This document shows, piece after piece, positions 1-5,675 of a stretch of DNA of 7,917 nucleotides. The notes beneath the pieces were generated by a model. It did no database searches, was not told the DNA's origin, and saw only the letters and a program-made list of their open reading frames with translations. The stretch comes from an archaeon (lineage in GTDB: Archaea > Nanobdellota > Nanobdellia > Woesearchaeales > JAHJEM01). The position numbers were made by a program, and so were the translations under genes. The stretch's first letter is position 1, and each line of letters opens with the position of its first letter. Where the stretch lies: contig JAGVFV010000158.1 in assembly GCA_020057445.1 (NCBI GenBank), positions 1 to 7,917 of the forward strand, given 5' to 3'.

Positions 1-299
1 GCTATCAGGATCGCATGCTTGACTGTATAGGACGGGTTCTTCTTCACGCAATGATCATAATATTTTCCTGATGAAAGTAATTTTGCAGTGCCCCTGATGC
101 GCACATAATGCCCGATGACGCATACTGTCTGATTCTCCTTCAGATTATTTACCGTCGTCTTCATCTGGCAGTCAGCGACCAATAACTTCCCGTCGACAAA
201 ACCAAGTGACATCGCGATGATCGCGTGCGGCATTCCTGATCGCGAAGACGTCGCAAGGACAATTTCCTTTCCGGAAGAAAAATTCTTTTTCCAATTCAT
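1..299 (-). CDS. PNPOx-like (pyridoxamine 5'-phosphate oxidase-related) split-barrel flavin-binding protein, C-terminus cut by window edge
   Basis: About 99 codons are visible from the ATG at 299; the 3' end lies beyond base 1. The N-terminus reads MNWKKNFSSGKEIVLATSS, followed by GMPHAIIAMSLGFVDGKLLV and later NLKENQTVCVI and RIRGTAKLLSSGKYYD. This order is the usual start of the PNPOx-like split-barrel fold: a strand with LATS, then the residues of a second strand, then a DGKLLV strand, a K-T-x-x-N-L helix and a VRIRGTA strand. Members bind FMN, F420 or related cofactors in the cytoplasm; which cofactor and reaction apply here cannot be told from the fragment. The start lies 3 bases after the stop of the 593-aa surface-protein gene, so the two are almost surely co-transcribed. 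The ribosome site (AAGGGTAG) is weak and overlaps that stop. The functional link to its surface-protein neighbour is unclear. Confidence 0.8.
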   Translation of the reverse strand, partial: MNWKKNFSSGKEIVLATSSRSGMPHAIIAMSLGFVDGKLLVADCQMKTTVNNLKENQTVCVIGHYVRIRGTAKLLSSGKYYDHCVKKNPSYTVKHAILI

Positions 300-302
300 G
301 TT

Positions 303-2084
303 CTACCCTTGATGGCTTCCCTGATGTGCACTATGTGCAGTCTCTTTCAGTAGATGGTTGCATTTCTTGCAGTGCGTCGCATTCTTCTTGTTCTTCGTCC
401 CGCATTTCGGGCACCGCTTCTTTCTCGCCAGCATCAGGAGGATGAATAGGATGACGACAACCGCGACGAGCGCGATCGTCGTGTAATCCATCGCCTTCTT
501 CTTGAACGGGAACGTCTTTGTCTTCACCTTGATGAGGGCATTCTCCCTCTCTCCATAATAGGCCTGCACAAGAAATTCCTTGTTTGCCAAGATATCCTGT
601 TCAGACAGCACTCCTTTCACAGGCATCCATGCAGAGGACCCTTTCTTTATCAACGGTGCACCGTCAGACCCGAGCGTCACTGATTCCTCATTGATCAGCA
701 CGTCGACTATCTCTGCGCGAACAAACGCATCTGCATCGCCGATGCTCCTTATCTTGACCTCAAACTGCCCCTTTCCAGAATCATACACGAGGTCCACGAT
801 CTCGATGTCGGATTGGTCAAGCACGGTCACTGTCTCGATCGACAATGTCTTTTCCAGCGTGAACTCAAGCGACTTCTTTCCCTCGCCGTAGATGGTGATG
901 ACGTGGGCAGACGCATTATCTCCCTGGATCGTCAGCCGCTCTCCGTCGCTTGTCGCTGTATAGACGACAGTCTTATACTCGCCGCCGTCGATGAATAGGG
1001 GCTCGATATCACCTATGGTCTTTGATCCGAGCGAATCCTGGACTTGGATGGATGACTTGAAATACGTCCCGAGATCCACGAGGTTGTGATACGTCACTTC
1101 GAGCGAATTCGAGCCTTTATTGAACGCTATCGAGAAGATGTCCAGGTTCAGGTTGTAGGAAGGCATGGGAAACCTATCAAGGTCCTCAACAGGCGCGATA
1201 GACCCTGAAGGAGTGCGGCTTCCTTGGGCGAACTTGACAAAGACTGAGATGCCAAGGGTCCTTCGCACGAATGTGGCAGAGCCAATAAGCTCATTTCCGA
1301 CAAGGACGCCTACCTCGATGTCAGAACCTTTGATATATTCTCTCGTGGCGTCGGGGACATTGGTCTTCCCTATGAAAAGGACAGGCTCTGTCCCTGACAT
1401 GAGGCCTTGCTCGATGAATTCGCCGTTCGAGAGCAACACCTGCTTTGTCGGCTTTATCGCCATGTATTTCTTTACGATGGCGACATTGTTATCGAAGCGG
1501 TCGCCCTCGTTGATGATTTCAGGATTGAAAGAGGAAAGAGAGTCCTTCACCTCGCGGTCAAGCTGGCCAAAGAGGATCATCTTGTCCACTCCCCTTTTGT
1601 CCAAGAATTGCCGGACTTTTCCGACGTTCTTGTTATCGACAAAAAGGACAAAGGACTTGGAGAGGGCCGCATAAGGCGCTGCAGAGAGCGCATTATATCC
1701 ATAGGAGGGATCAATGACGATAAAACTCTTGACGTCGGTCAGCCGTTCGGCAAGGCCGAGATTCACATCATCATATATCTCCTCAGTCACCGACTCGTAG
1801 CCTCTCCCTTCCAAGATGACCCTATACCCTGCGACAAAAGCGTTTTTCTTAGAGGATACGATGTCAACGCTCAGCTCCCTATCGACAGAGTACAGGATGA
1901 TGGTCGAATGCCTCGCACTCGTCAAAAAATTAGTGGGGATGCCTGCAATGGTCCCATAGAGCATGCTTGAATACACATCCTTCCAGTCGCCGGAATTCAC
2001 GAGAATCTTATCTGGCGCGGCGACAGCAAAAGAACTTGCTACGAGCAGACACAAGAAAAAAACCAGACAATTTCCCCTACGCAT
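303..2084 (-). CDS. Secreted, membrane-anchored surface protein with three CWB2-like units and a C-terminal zinc ribbon
   Basis: A 593-residue protein. Residues 1-22 are a Sec-type signal peptide (MRRGNCLVFFLCLLVASSFA). Three segments resemble cell-wall-binding repeat 2 (CWB2, PF04122): about 26-100 (ILVNSGDW...), about 118-185 (FIVIDPSYGYNALSAAPYAA, then DKMILFGQLDREV) and about 213-270 (VLLSNGEFIEQGLMSG, VLFIGK, VGVLVGNELIG). Residues about 305-415 and 425-525 are strand-rich, probably immunoglobulin-like. A membrane helix spans about 533-553, followed by basic RKKR and a ribbon with Cys558, Cys561, Cys572 and Cys575 (CPKCG...CKKC), then a short His-rich tail. The expected topology is outside, membrane, zinc ribbon in the cytoplasm. 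In bacteria, CWB2 triplets attach proteins to cell-wall polymers; that role is not established for archaea. The gene has its own promoter and no Shine-Dalgarno site. The CWB2 call is by eye; an undetected relative fold is possible. Confidence 0.75.
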   Translation of the reverse strand: MRRGNCLVFFLCLLVASSFAVAAPDKILVNSGDWKDVYSSMLYGTIAGIPTNFLTSARHSTIILYSVDRELSVDIVSSKKNAFVAGYRVILEGRGYESVTEEIYDDVNLGLAERLTDVKSFIVIDPSYGYNALSAAPYAALSKSFVLFVDNKNVGKVRQFLDKRGVDKMILFGQLDREVKDSLSSFNPEIINEGDRFDNNVAIVKKYMAIKPTKQVLLSNGEFIEQGLMSGTEPVLFIGKTNVPDATREYIKGSDIEVGVLVGNELIGSATFVRRTLGISVFVKFAQGSRTPSGSIAPVEDLDRFPMPSYNLNLDIFSIAFNKGSNSLEVTYHNLVDLGTYFKSSIQVQDSLGSKTIGDIEPLFIDGGEYKTVVYTATSDGERLTIQGDNASAHVITIYGEGKKSLEFTLEKTLSIETVTVLDQSDIEIVDLVYDSGKGQFEVKIRSIGDADAFVRAEIVDVLINEESVTLGSDGAPLIKKGSSAWMPVKGVLSEQDILANKEFLVQAYYGERENALIKVKTKTFPFKKKAMDYTTIALVAVVVILFILLMLARKKRCPKCGTKNKKNATHCKKCNHLLKETAHSAHQGSHQG

Positions 2085-2088
2085 ATGG

Positions 2089-2095
2089 AAAAAAA
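2089..2095 (-). terminator. Oligo-T tract, possible terminator of the upstream operon
   Basis: Seven consecutive T on the minus strand lie just upstream of the 593-aa gene start, 44 bases past the stop of the small ORF. Archaeal RNA polymerase terminates at such tracts without a hairpin. It falls between the TATA box and the ATG of the next gene, near the expected transcription start, so it might instead be part of the promoter's initial region. Confidence 0.3.
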
Positions 2096-2109
2096 TAAGC
2101 GCTGGCCAG

Positions 2110-2125
2110 ATATATAAACTTTGCG
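2110..2125 (-). promoter_or_regulatory. BRE/TATA promoter of the 593-aa surface-protein gene
   Basis: On the minus strand CGCAAAG (BRE-like) is followed directly by TTTATATAT (TATA box, 2110-2118). The start codon at 2084 lies about 30 bases from the centre of the box. With the usual archaeal spacing of about 26 bases the transcript would start near 2088, leaving a leader of only a few bases. No Shine-Dalgarno site precedes the ATG, which fits leaderless translation. An 8-bp palindrome CTGGCCAG (2102-2109) adjoins the box. Confidence 0.7.
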
Positions 2126-2138
2126 CTTTGCCCCTTTC

Positions 2139-2216
2139 TCAAAGGCCAAGACCCATGGCAAGAAGAAGCGACCTTGTCTCTTCCTCCACCTGATCAGCAT
2201 ATTCCTGTCCGCTCAT
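2139..2216 (-). CDS. Small protein of 25 residues, unknown function
   Basis: A 25-codon ORF beginning MSGQEYADQVEEETRS and ending in a hydrophobic LLLAMGLGL, closed by TGA. The case for it rests on the ribosome binding site: GGAGGTG sits 5 bases before the ATG, starting at the very base after the stop of the 303-aa gene. This is the best Shine-Dalgarno sequence in the window and has no other gene to serve. The peptide has an acidic amphipathic first half and a hydrophobic end, so it could be a helix lying on a membrane or protein. I do not recognise it. It is the last gene of the operon that begins with the winged-helix regulator and lies upstream of a T-tract. Confidence 0.6.
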   Translation of the reverse strand: MSGQEYADQVEEETRSLLLAMGLGL

Positions 2217-2221
2217 GATTG

Positions 2222-2228
2222 CACCTCC
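2222..2228 (-). promoter_or_regulatory. Strong Shine-Dalgarno site for the 25-residue ORF
   Basis: GGAGGTG on the minus strand, complementary to the archaeal 16S rRNA 3' end (CACCTCC). The spacer to the ATG at 2216 is 5 bases (CAATC). It directly abuts the TGA of the preceding gene (2229-2231). Confidence 0.7.
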
Positions 2229-3140
2229 TCATCCTGCCGAAGCATCATAGACTATCGTCCCGTTGCAAAGACCGAAAGGATTTGGCGGGACATACAGCTT
2301 CCAATAGGTCGTATTGATTATCGCGACGTCAGCCATCTGCTTCTCCAGGCTCACGTTCTGCACCAGGCGCGCACCGCTCGTCAGGTTCGTCATCTCGGCC
2401 CAGGCCAAGGATCCGTCGAGAGAATAGCGCAGGTTATCGATGCTGATATTTGAGCCTGATGGACAGTTGAACGCCTTTCCGCCGCCGGTCGCGTTGCTCG
2501 TCCCCCCATAGCCGTACACGCTCAGGTTGAGGCGCTGGTTCCCGAAGTTCGTCACATCCACAGGTATCGCTGTCGATGAATCAAAGACGCTCAAGTTGCC
2601 AAAGTCAATTGTGCTGTTCACATTGATTGCGTATAACGGAAAGATGGTCGTCTGCAGCGTCATGTTGTTCGTGAAGTTCAGCGTGGAGTTCACGAACACG
2701 CTGCAGTTCCAGCTGCCGTTATATGCGTAATAGACAACGTCAAACGTGCAGTAATAGACGAAATTCAACGAATCGGCAGCATATTCATAGGTGCAGCTCG
2801 AATTGGTGTAGCGCGTGTTGTTGTCCTGGGCGCCAAAGACGCTCTCGTTCGACCGGAAGAAGGTCGCGTTCACCTTGTCGATGTCAGGCTGGCCCTGGTA
2901 ATCCGTGATCGTCGCGTTGCAAAGAACGCTCCTCGTCGTACCTTCCGACAGGTTGACGGAAGCTCCCGCATTCACGGCGATGCTCGAGACTGACGCTGGC
3001 GAGGACGTGATGTTCACCTGTGTGTTAAGCGTTGTCGTATCGTAGCTCTCCACGAGGCCCATCCTCAGGAACAGCGTAACACCGATGGCAAGGATGAACA
3101 AGGCAACAACCCATCCGAATCCTTGTTTTCGCGCCTGCAT
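2229..3140 (-). CDS. Membrane-anchored, sequon-rich extracellular beta-sandwich protein
   Basis: A 303-residue protein with one N-terminal membrane segment (about 9-30, FGWVVALFILAIGVTLFLRM) that is probably uncleaved, leaving the rest outside the cell. I count 21 N-x-S/T sequons after the anchor. Six cysteines follow (74, 116, 131, 146, 226, 292), which could form three disulfides. Residues about 70-150 carry a pattern I associate with surface proteins of DPANN archaea: VLCNATITD, DIDKVNATFF, DNNTRYTNSSC, CTFDVVYYAYNGSWNCSV. The second half (about 165-300) is also strand-rich, with IDFGNLSV and AIPVDVTNFGNQRLNLSV like a CARDB-type domain. The start is 3 bases after the stop of paralogue P1, with GAGGTCGAG upstream inside P1. 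It could be a membrane anchor or partner for the secreted P1/P2 proteins; no enzyme motif is visible. Confidence 0.75.
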   Translation of the reverse strand: MQARKQGFGWVVALFILAIGVTLFLRMGLVESYDTTTLNTQVNITSSPASVSSIAVNAGASVNLSEGTTRSVLCNATITDYQGQPDIDKVNATFFRSNESVFGAQDNNTRYTNSSCTYEYAADSLNFVYYCTFDVVYYAYNGSWNCSVFVNSTLNFTNNMTLQTTIFPLYAINVNSTIDFGNLSVFDSSTAIPVDVTNFGNQRLNLSVYGYGGTSNATGGGKAFNCPSGSNISIDNLRYSLDGSLAWAEMTNLTSGARLVQNVSLEKQMADVAIINTTYWKLYVPPNPFGLCNGTIVYDASAG

Positions 3141-3143
3141 CGT

Positions 3144-3875
3144 TCACTCGACCTCTGTCCAGAAATAATAGGTATTCGGATTTGTCAATGTGCCGTTCTC
3201 CGGTATGATCATCTGGAAATCATAGGTGACTCCGTTATACCCATGCTTATTATTCTCCATGATGGCAGAATACAGCATGCTGGTGTTGTCATTGAGCAAG
3301 ACTTCCTGGAACAGGGATGCTGCGTCAGTCGCCGGACGCGAGTCGTTGACGAATGTGTATGTCGCGCTGCAGGAAGACGCGAGGATCTGGGTCGTTCCTA
3401 CGCGGAACGCCTTGTGCGCCGTGCTGTTGAACGTGTTGTTCACATTATCTGCAGAGGTCGTCCCGTATCCGAAATAGGAATTCTCCGTGGTGAAATTCGC
3501 AGGAGAAGCGCAGCCAAGCGTCGTCCATGTGATGGTGCTTGACCTTGACGCATACACCTCTCCGCCAGTCACAGAAAGCTCCCAATTGTAGATCGTGGCA
3601 TTGTTCGCATCATCCAACGTGTATGCACCAGTCACATTTCCAAGGTATGCCTTCCAGTTGTTGTTTTGCTGGCGCGTGTTGACGTTCGCAGTATATATGT
3701 ACCCTCCTGAATCAGTGCGGTTCCCCGCTTCAGTTCCTGCGCTTGTCGAATTGTATTGGTATGCCAGGGTCGCTCCTGCTGGGACGGCGACGCTGCTTTT
3801 TGCAATGAGGAGGATTGCGCAGCCGATGACCAGCAGCCACAACAGGCCTCCCGCAATCCATTCCTTCTGCTTCAT
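3144..3875 (-). CDS. Secreted sequon-rich paralogue P1 (unrecognised two-cysteine family)
   Basis: 243 residues. The N-terminal hydrophobic stretch (about 8-30) ends in SSVA, then the mature start VPAGATL, which matches the P-x-G start of its three paralogues in this window. Shared family motifs are WKAYLGNVTG (74-83), TLDDAN, IYNW, GGEVYASR (104-111), Cys122, DNVNNTFN (143-150), Cys169 in SCSATYTFVN, LFQEVLLND (188-196), DFQMIIPEN (219-227), and the terminal YYFWTEVE at the very end. There are ten sequons. No C-terminal anchor, sorting motif or catalytic motif is visible. The two conserved cysteines suggest one disulfide. A GGAGG site lies 7 bases before the ATG. The gene follows P2 by 34 bases and precedes the membrane-anchored 303-aa gene by 3. 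I do not recognise the family; a structural surface or filament subunit is a guess. Confidence 0.8.
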   Translation of the reverse strand: MKQKEWIAGGLLWLLVIGCAILLIAKSSVAVPAGATLAYQYNSTSAGTEAGNRTDSGGYIYTANVNTRQQNNNWKAYLGNVTGAYTLDDANNATIYNWELSVTGGEVYASRSSTITWTTLGCASPANFTTENSYFGYGTTSADNVNNTFNSTAHKAFRVGTTQILASSCSATYTFVNDSRPATDAASLFQEVLLNDNTSMLYSAIMENNKHGYNGVTYDFQMIIPENGTLTNPNTYYFWTEVE

Positions 3876-3882
3876 GTTGTTT

Positions 3883-3887
3883 CCTCC
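3883..3887 (-). promoter_or_regulatory. Shine-Dalgarno site of paralogue P1
   Basis: AAGGAGGA on the minus strand with a 7-base spacer to the ATG at 3875. It supports that start and internal translation initiation within the operon. Confidence 0.65.
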
Positions 3888-3909
3888 TTTTTCTTCATGT
3901 AATGTATGT

Positions 3910-4641
3910 TTATCCTAGCTCCACCCAGAAGTAATACTGGGTCAATGCAGCTTCTGCTGCAGGAGTGTGGCCGTCTTCAGGCACGAGCATCTGGAAGTCG
4001 TGGCCTTCATTGTCAAACCCTGTGGCTGAATCATTGATGAGCGCAGTGTAGACTATATTCTCCGCCAGATCATGCAAGAGCACTTCTGCATAGACTAGGT
4101 TCGCGGCCTGGCTTGCATTGTTGACGTAGGTGTAGGTCGTATAGCAATCCTGCGACGAATTCACCGGATTGGAACCGACACTGAACGTCGGATGCACCGG
4201 ACCTATGGAGAATGTGGCAGAGATGTTGTCTGCATCGGTAGCGCCCATCCCAAGAGCGGTCTCTTCAGCCGTGACGAGTGTCTTGTTGCTGCAATTGATC
4301 GTCGCAAAATTGACTGTGTTGACTCTTGCGGCATAGACTTCTCCTTGCGTCGTCCCAAGACCCCATCGGTACATGCGATACCCGTTTGAGTCTTCCAAGC
4401 TGATGTTTCCGGAAATGTTTCCGAAGAAGCCCTGCCAGGCCTTCGTGATCATGGTACCGTTGATCTCAAGCTCACTGACGTTTCCCGCTTGCGCATAGAC
4501 ACTTCCAATCGCGCCTGTCGGGCTTCCTCGCGAAGAATTCAGGTTCCTGACCTGTGCGCCAGTCGGTGCTGCAAATACGCTCGCCATCGTCGCTGACACG
4601 ACAAATAGCACAATCAAAAATAGAAAAATAGTCTTTTTCAT
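3910..4641 (-). CDS. Secreted sequon-rich paralogue P2, the divergent member
   Basis: 243 residues with a clear signal peptide (MKKTIFLFLIVLFVVSATMA, cleavage likely after SVFA), mature start APTGAQV. The family plan is kept: WQGFFGNISG (69-78), SLEDSN, YRW, QGEVYAAR (99-106), Cys117, DADNISATF (136-144), Cys166 before TTYTYVN, YAEVLLHD, DFQMLVPED (215-223) and the final YYFWVELG. It departs from the others at several invariant spots: WQG for WKA, YAEVLL for FQEVLL, and SIGPVHPTF for the N-[TI]-[ST]-x-H segment. The ATG overlaps the TGA of the winged-helix regulator gene as ATGA, and GAGGTG lies 8 bases upstream inside that gene, so translation is probably coupled. Being encoded next to P1, it may form a mixed assembly with it; this is inference. 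Confidence 0.8.
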   Translation of the reverse strand: MKKTIFLFLIVLFVVSATMASVFAAPTGAQVRNLNSSRGSPTGAIGSVYAQAGNVSELEINGTMITKAWQGFFGNISGNISLEDSNGYRMYRWGLGTTQGEVYAARVNTVNFATINCSNKTLVTAEETALGMGATDADNISATFSIGPVHPTFSVGSNPVNSSQDCYTTYTYVNNASQAANLVYAEVLLHDLAENIVYTALINDSATGFDNEGHDFQMLVPEDGHTPAAEAALTQYYFWVELG

Positions 4642-5264
4642 TTTTCAACCACCTCAGTTGTTTTTTTCTGAATATGAGAGAACTGATGCAGGGGATCATA
4701 GATGACAGCGACACCCTTGCCTGCAAACTGGCCATCTCCTTTGGAGAAATACACAGGTCTTATCGCCTTTTCCGCTTCTTTTTTCCTTCCGGCAAAAGAT
4801 ACATGCTTCTTCTTGAGAGAAGGATCATCTGACTGGATGTGAAGAGTTCCGGTGCCTGCATCAAAGAGGAGAGCGTGGATCTTGTCCAGATCAGGTTCAA
4901 GAGTCCAGAACGCGCGCGTCAATGGATAATGGTATTCCGTTTCCGGCAAGAGCAGAATCCGCAAAGAAGCATTGATCACAGGATCGATGTCGATCTGCCT
5001 TTTTTCTGCAAAACCCCTTCCTGCCATGATGACAAGGGCTACATCCTTGGTGAGAGAATAGATGAGGCGGGGCTGTCCCTTGTCCCTGTTTGGCACCCGG
5101 ACTGACTTGACAAGGCCGGCCATATCCAGGAGACGCAGCTGCTGGCTGACATTGGCAATCGACGTGTTCGCGAGCTTTGCGAGCTGGATCGGGGACTTGC
5201 TCTCGTGAGCAAGAAGACGCAAGATGTCCCACTTTGTCGCTGTAAACAAAATCTCTTGATCCAT
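4638..5264 (-). CDS. ArsR-like winged-helix transcriptional regulator with an unrecognised C-terminal domain
   Basis: 208 residues. Residues about 5-75 form a winged HTH: TATKWDILRLLAHESKSP (helix 1), IQLAKLANTS (helix 2), IANVSQQLRLLDMAGLV (recognition helix and following), then a wing with QPRLIYSLT (65-72). This is the ArsR-like pattern, without the cysteine metal-binding motif of classical ArsR (the protein has no Cys). Residues about 95-208 are a separate alpha/beta domain (RILLLPETEYHYPLTRAFW, HALLFDAGTGTLHIQS, GVAVIYDPLHQF) that I do not recognise; it could sense a ligand or partner. No signal or membrane segment, so cytoplasmic. It leads a five-gene operon of secreted proteins and overlaps P2 by ATGA, so it probably controls that operon and perhaps itself. 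No close Shine-Dalgarno site is visible; the start was chosen because the HTH begins a few residues later. Confidence 0.82.
   Translation of the reverse strand: MDQEILFTATKWDILRLLAHESKSPIQLAKLANTSIANVSQQLRLLDMAGLVKSVRVPNRDKGQPRLIYSLTKDVALVIMAGRGFAEKRQIDIDPVINASLRILLLPETEYHYPLTRAFWTLEPDLDKIHALLFDAGTGTLHIQSDDPSLKKKHVSFAGRKKEAEKAIRPVYFSKGDGQFAGKGVAVIYDPLHQFSHIQKKTTEVVEK
4650..4655 (-). promoter_or_regulatory. Shine-Dalgarno site of paralogue P2, inside the regulator gene
   Basis: GAGGTG on the minus strand, 8 bases before the ATG at 4641 and within the last codons of the regulator. It confirms the ATGA-overlapping start. Confidence 0.65.
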
Positions 5265-5265
5265 G

Positions 5266-5333
5266 CACTATTTTCACAACAGACAGCCCTCTATCTAGGC
5301 AATATGTGTGAACCCTCCCGACACTTTTTTCAC
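5266..5333 (-). repeat. Pair of 12-bp direct repeats, GTGAAAAWAGTG, in the regulator leader
   Basis: GTGAAAAAAGTG (5322-5333) and GTGAAAATAGTG (5266-5277) match at 11 of 12 bases, 56 bases start to start. The second copy ends one base before the ATG of the regulator gene. Between them lies an imperfect inverted repeat GTGTC...ACAC. A regulator bound here could block transcription or translation; this is inference. Confidence 0.4.
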
Positions 5334-5416
5334 GCTGACGTGCATCCGATTTAGCCAAAAGCCAAATGCATGTCAGTATACACTTTCGTATGTTGAGGTA
5401 TCAATGATAGAACTTC

Positions 5417-5431
5417 TATTTAAATCTTTCG
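5417..5431 (-). promoter_or_regulatory. BRE/TATA promoter of the winged-helix regulator operon
   Basis: On the minus strand CGAAA (BRE, 5427-5431) followed by GATTTAAATA (TATA box, 5417-5426). This is the best match to the archaeal consensus in the region. The expected transcription start is near 5394, giving a leader of about 130 bases before the ATG at 5264. Confidence 0.6.
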
Positions 5432-5484
5432 TTTAGTGTTTAAATACTGCGGTTAAGAACCTCACAACTTTAATTATTATTTAT

Positions 5485-5518
5485 TTTTGTATTTCAATAA
5501 TTCCATATTTCAATAATT
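5485..5518 (-). repeat. Tandem 16-bp-period repeat with TATTGAAATA dyad core
   Basis: On the minus strand AATTATTGAAATATGG is followed directly by AATTATTGAAATACAA: 13 bases identical at a 16-base period. Each core TATTGAAATA has dyad arms TATT/AATA. The same arrangement, including a 16-base exact match, recurs upstream of the second regulator (7016-7048). It lies about 65 bp upstream of the TATA box, so it is a candidate operator or activator site. Confidence 0.6.
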
Positions 5519-5545
5519 AATTAAATAGTGAATTTGTTTGTTTAA

Positions 5546-5559
5546 AGGCCTATTGGCCT
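5546..5559. repeat. Short hairpin AGGCC-TATT-GGCCT
   Basis: A 5-bp GC-rich stem with a 4-base loop. On the minus strand it lies at the end of the P3 transcription unit and includes two bases of the TAG of the possible small ORF. Only a poor T-tract follows, so it may be an RNA 3'-end stabiliser rather than a terminator. It can also be read as a direct repeat of GGCCTATT (5547-5562). Confidence 0.3.
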
Positions 5560-5653
5560 ATTTTCCAAGAAAAATCATGAAACTCGATGCAATTATCGGA
5601 AAATGATTGCCTGCAGACAAGATGCGTGCAACAAGCCCGAGCTTTTTCTGCAT
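5558..5653 (-). CDS. Possible 31-residue small hydrophobic ORF after paralogue P3
   Basis: An ORF beginning MQKKLGLVARILSAGNH and ending in FPIIASSFMIFLGK, closed by TAG. A GTG at 5668 would extend it by five residues and place its start 7 bases after the P3 stop. A basic N-terminus and a mostly hydrophobic rest would suit a tiny membrane peptide. The ribosome site is poor (GATGGGG before the GTG). Position parallels the 25-residue ORF at the end of the other operon. It could also be chance. Confidence 0.3.
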   Translation of the reverse strand: MQKKLGLVARILSAGNHFPIIASSFMIFLGK

Positions 5654-5675
5654 GACATTTTTTCTCACAACCCCA

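Larger units (their letters stand above)
5265..5557. other. AT-rich regulatory region upstream of the winged-helix regulator operon
   Basis: No gene of convincing length on either strand. Reading the minus strand toward the regulator it holds a hairpin, a tandem 16-bp-period repeat (5487-5518), TATA-like elements (TATTTAAA at 5439-5446; the best at 5417-5431; a weaker CGAAAG-TGTATACT at 5375-5388) and a pair of direct repeats ending next to the ATG. If the best promoter is used the leader is about 130 bases, long for an archaeal mRNA. Confidence 0.6.

Noticed and set aside
580..1970. Several plus-strand frames of 61-187 codons opposite the 593-aa gene
   Set aside because: All are antisense to a gene with a signal peptide, repeat structure, membrane helix and zinc ribbon in one frame; none has a ribosome site or recognisable domain.
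3876..3909. Eight-codon frame (MKKKEETT) between P2 and P1 overlapping the P1 start
   Set aside because: It is made of the Shine-Dalgarno region of P1 itself and has no ribosome site of its own; most likely chance.
3144..4641. P1/P2 as type IV pilins
   Set aside because: The hydrophobic segments look like Sec signal peptides or anchors; there is no class III signal peptide motif (basic residue, Gly or Ala, then Glu at +5 of the hydrophobic core), and no pilus ATPase or prepilin peptidase nearby.
4472..5358. Minus-strand frames of 87 and 153 codons overlapping P2 and the winged-helix regulator
   Set aside because: They are shifted readings of the real genes, Cys/Arg-rich, without domain resemblance.
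5485..5518. Tandem repeat as a CRISPR array
   Set aside because: The repeats are contiguous 16-base units with no spacers, only two copies, and no cas gene is present.
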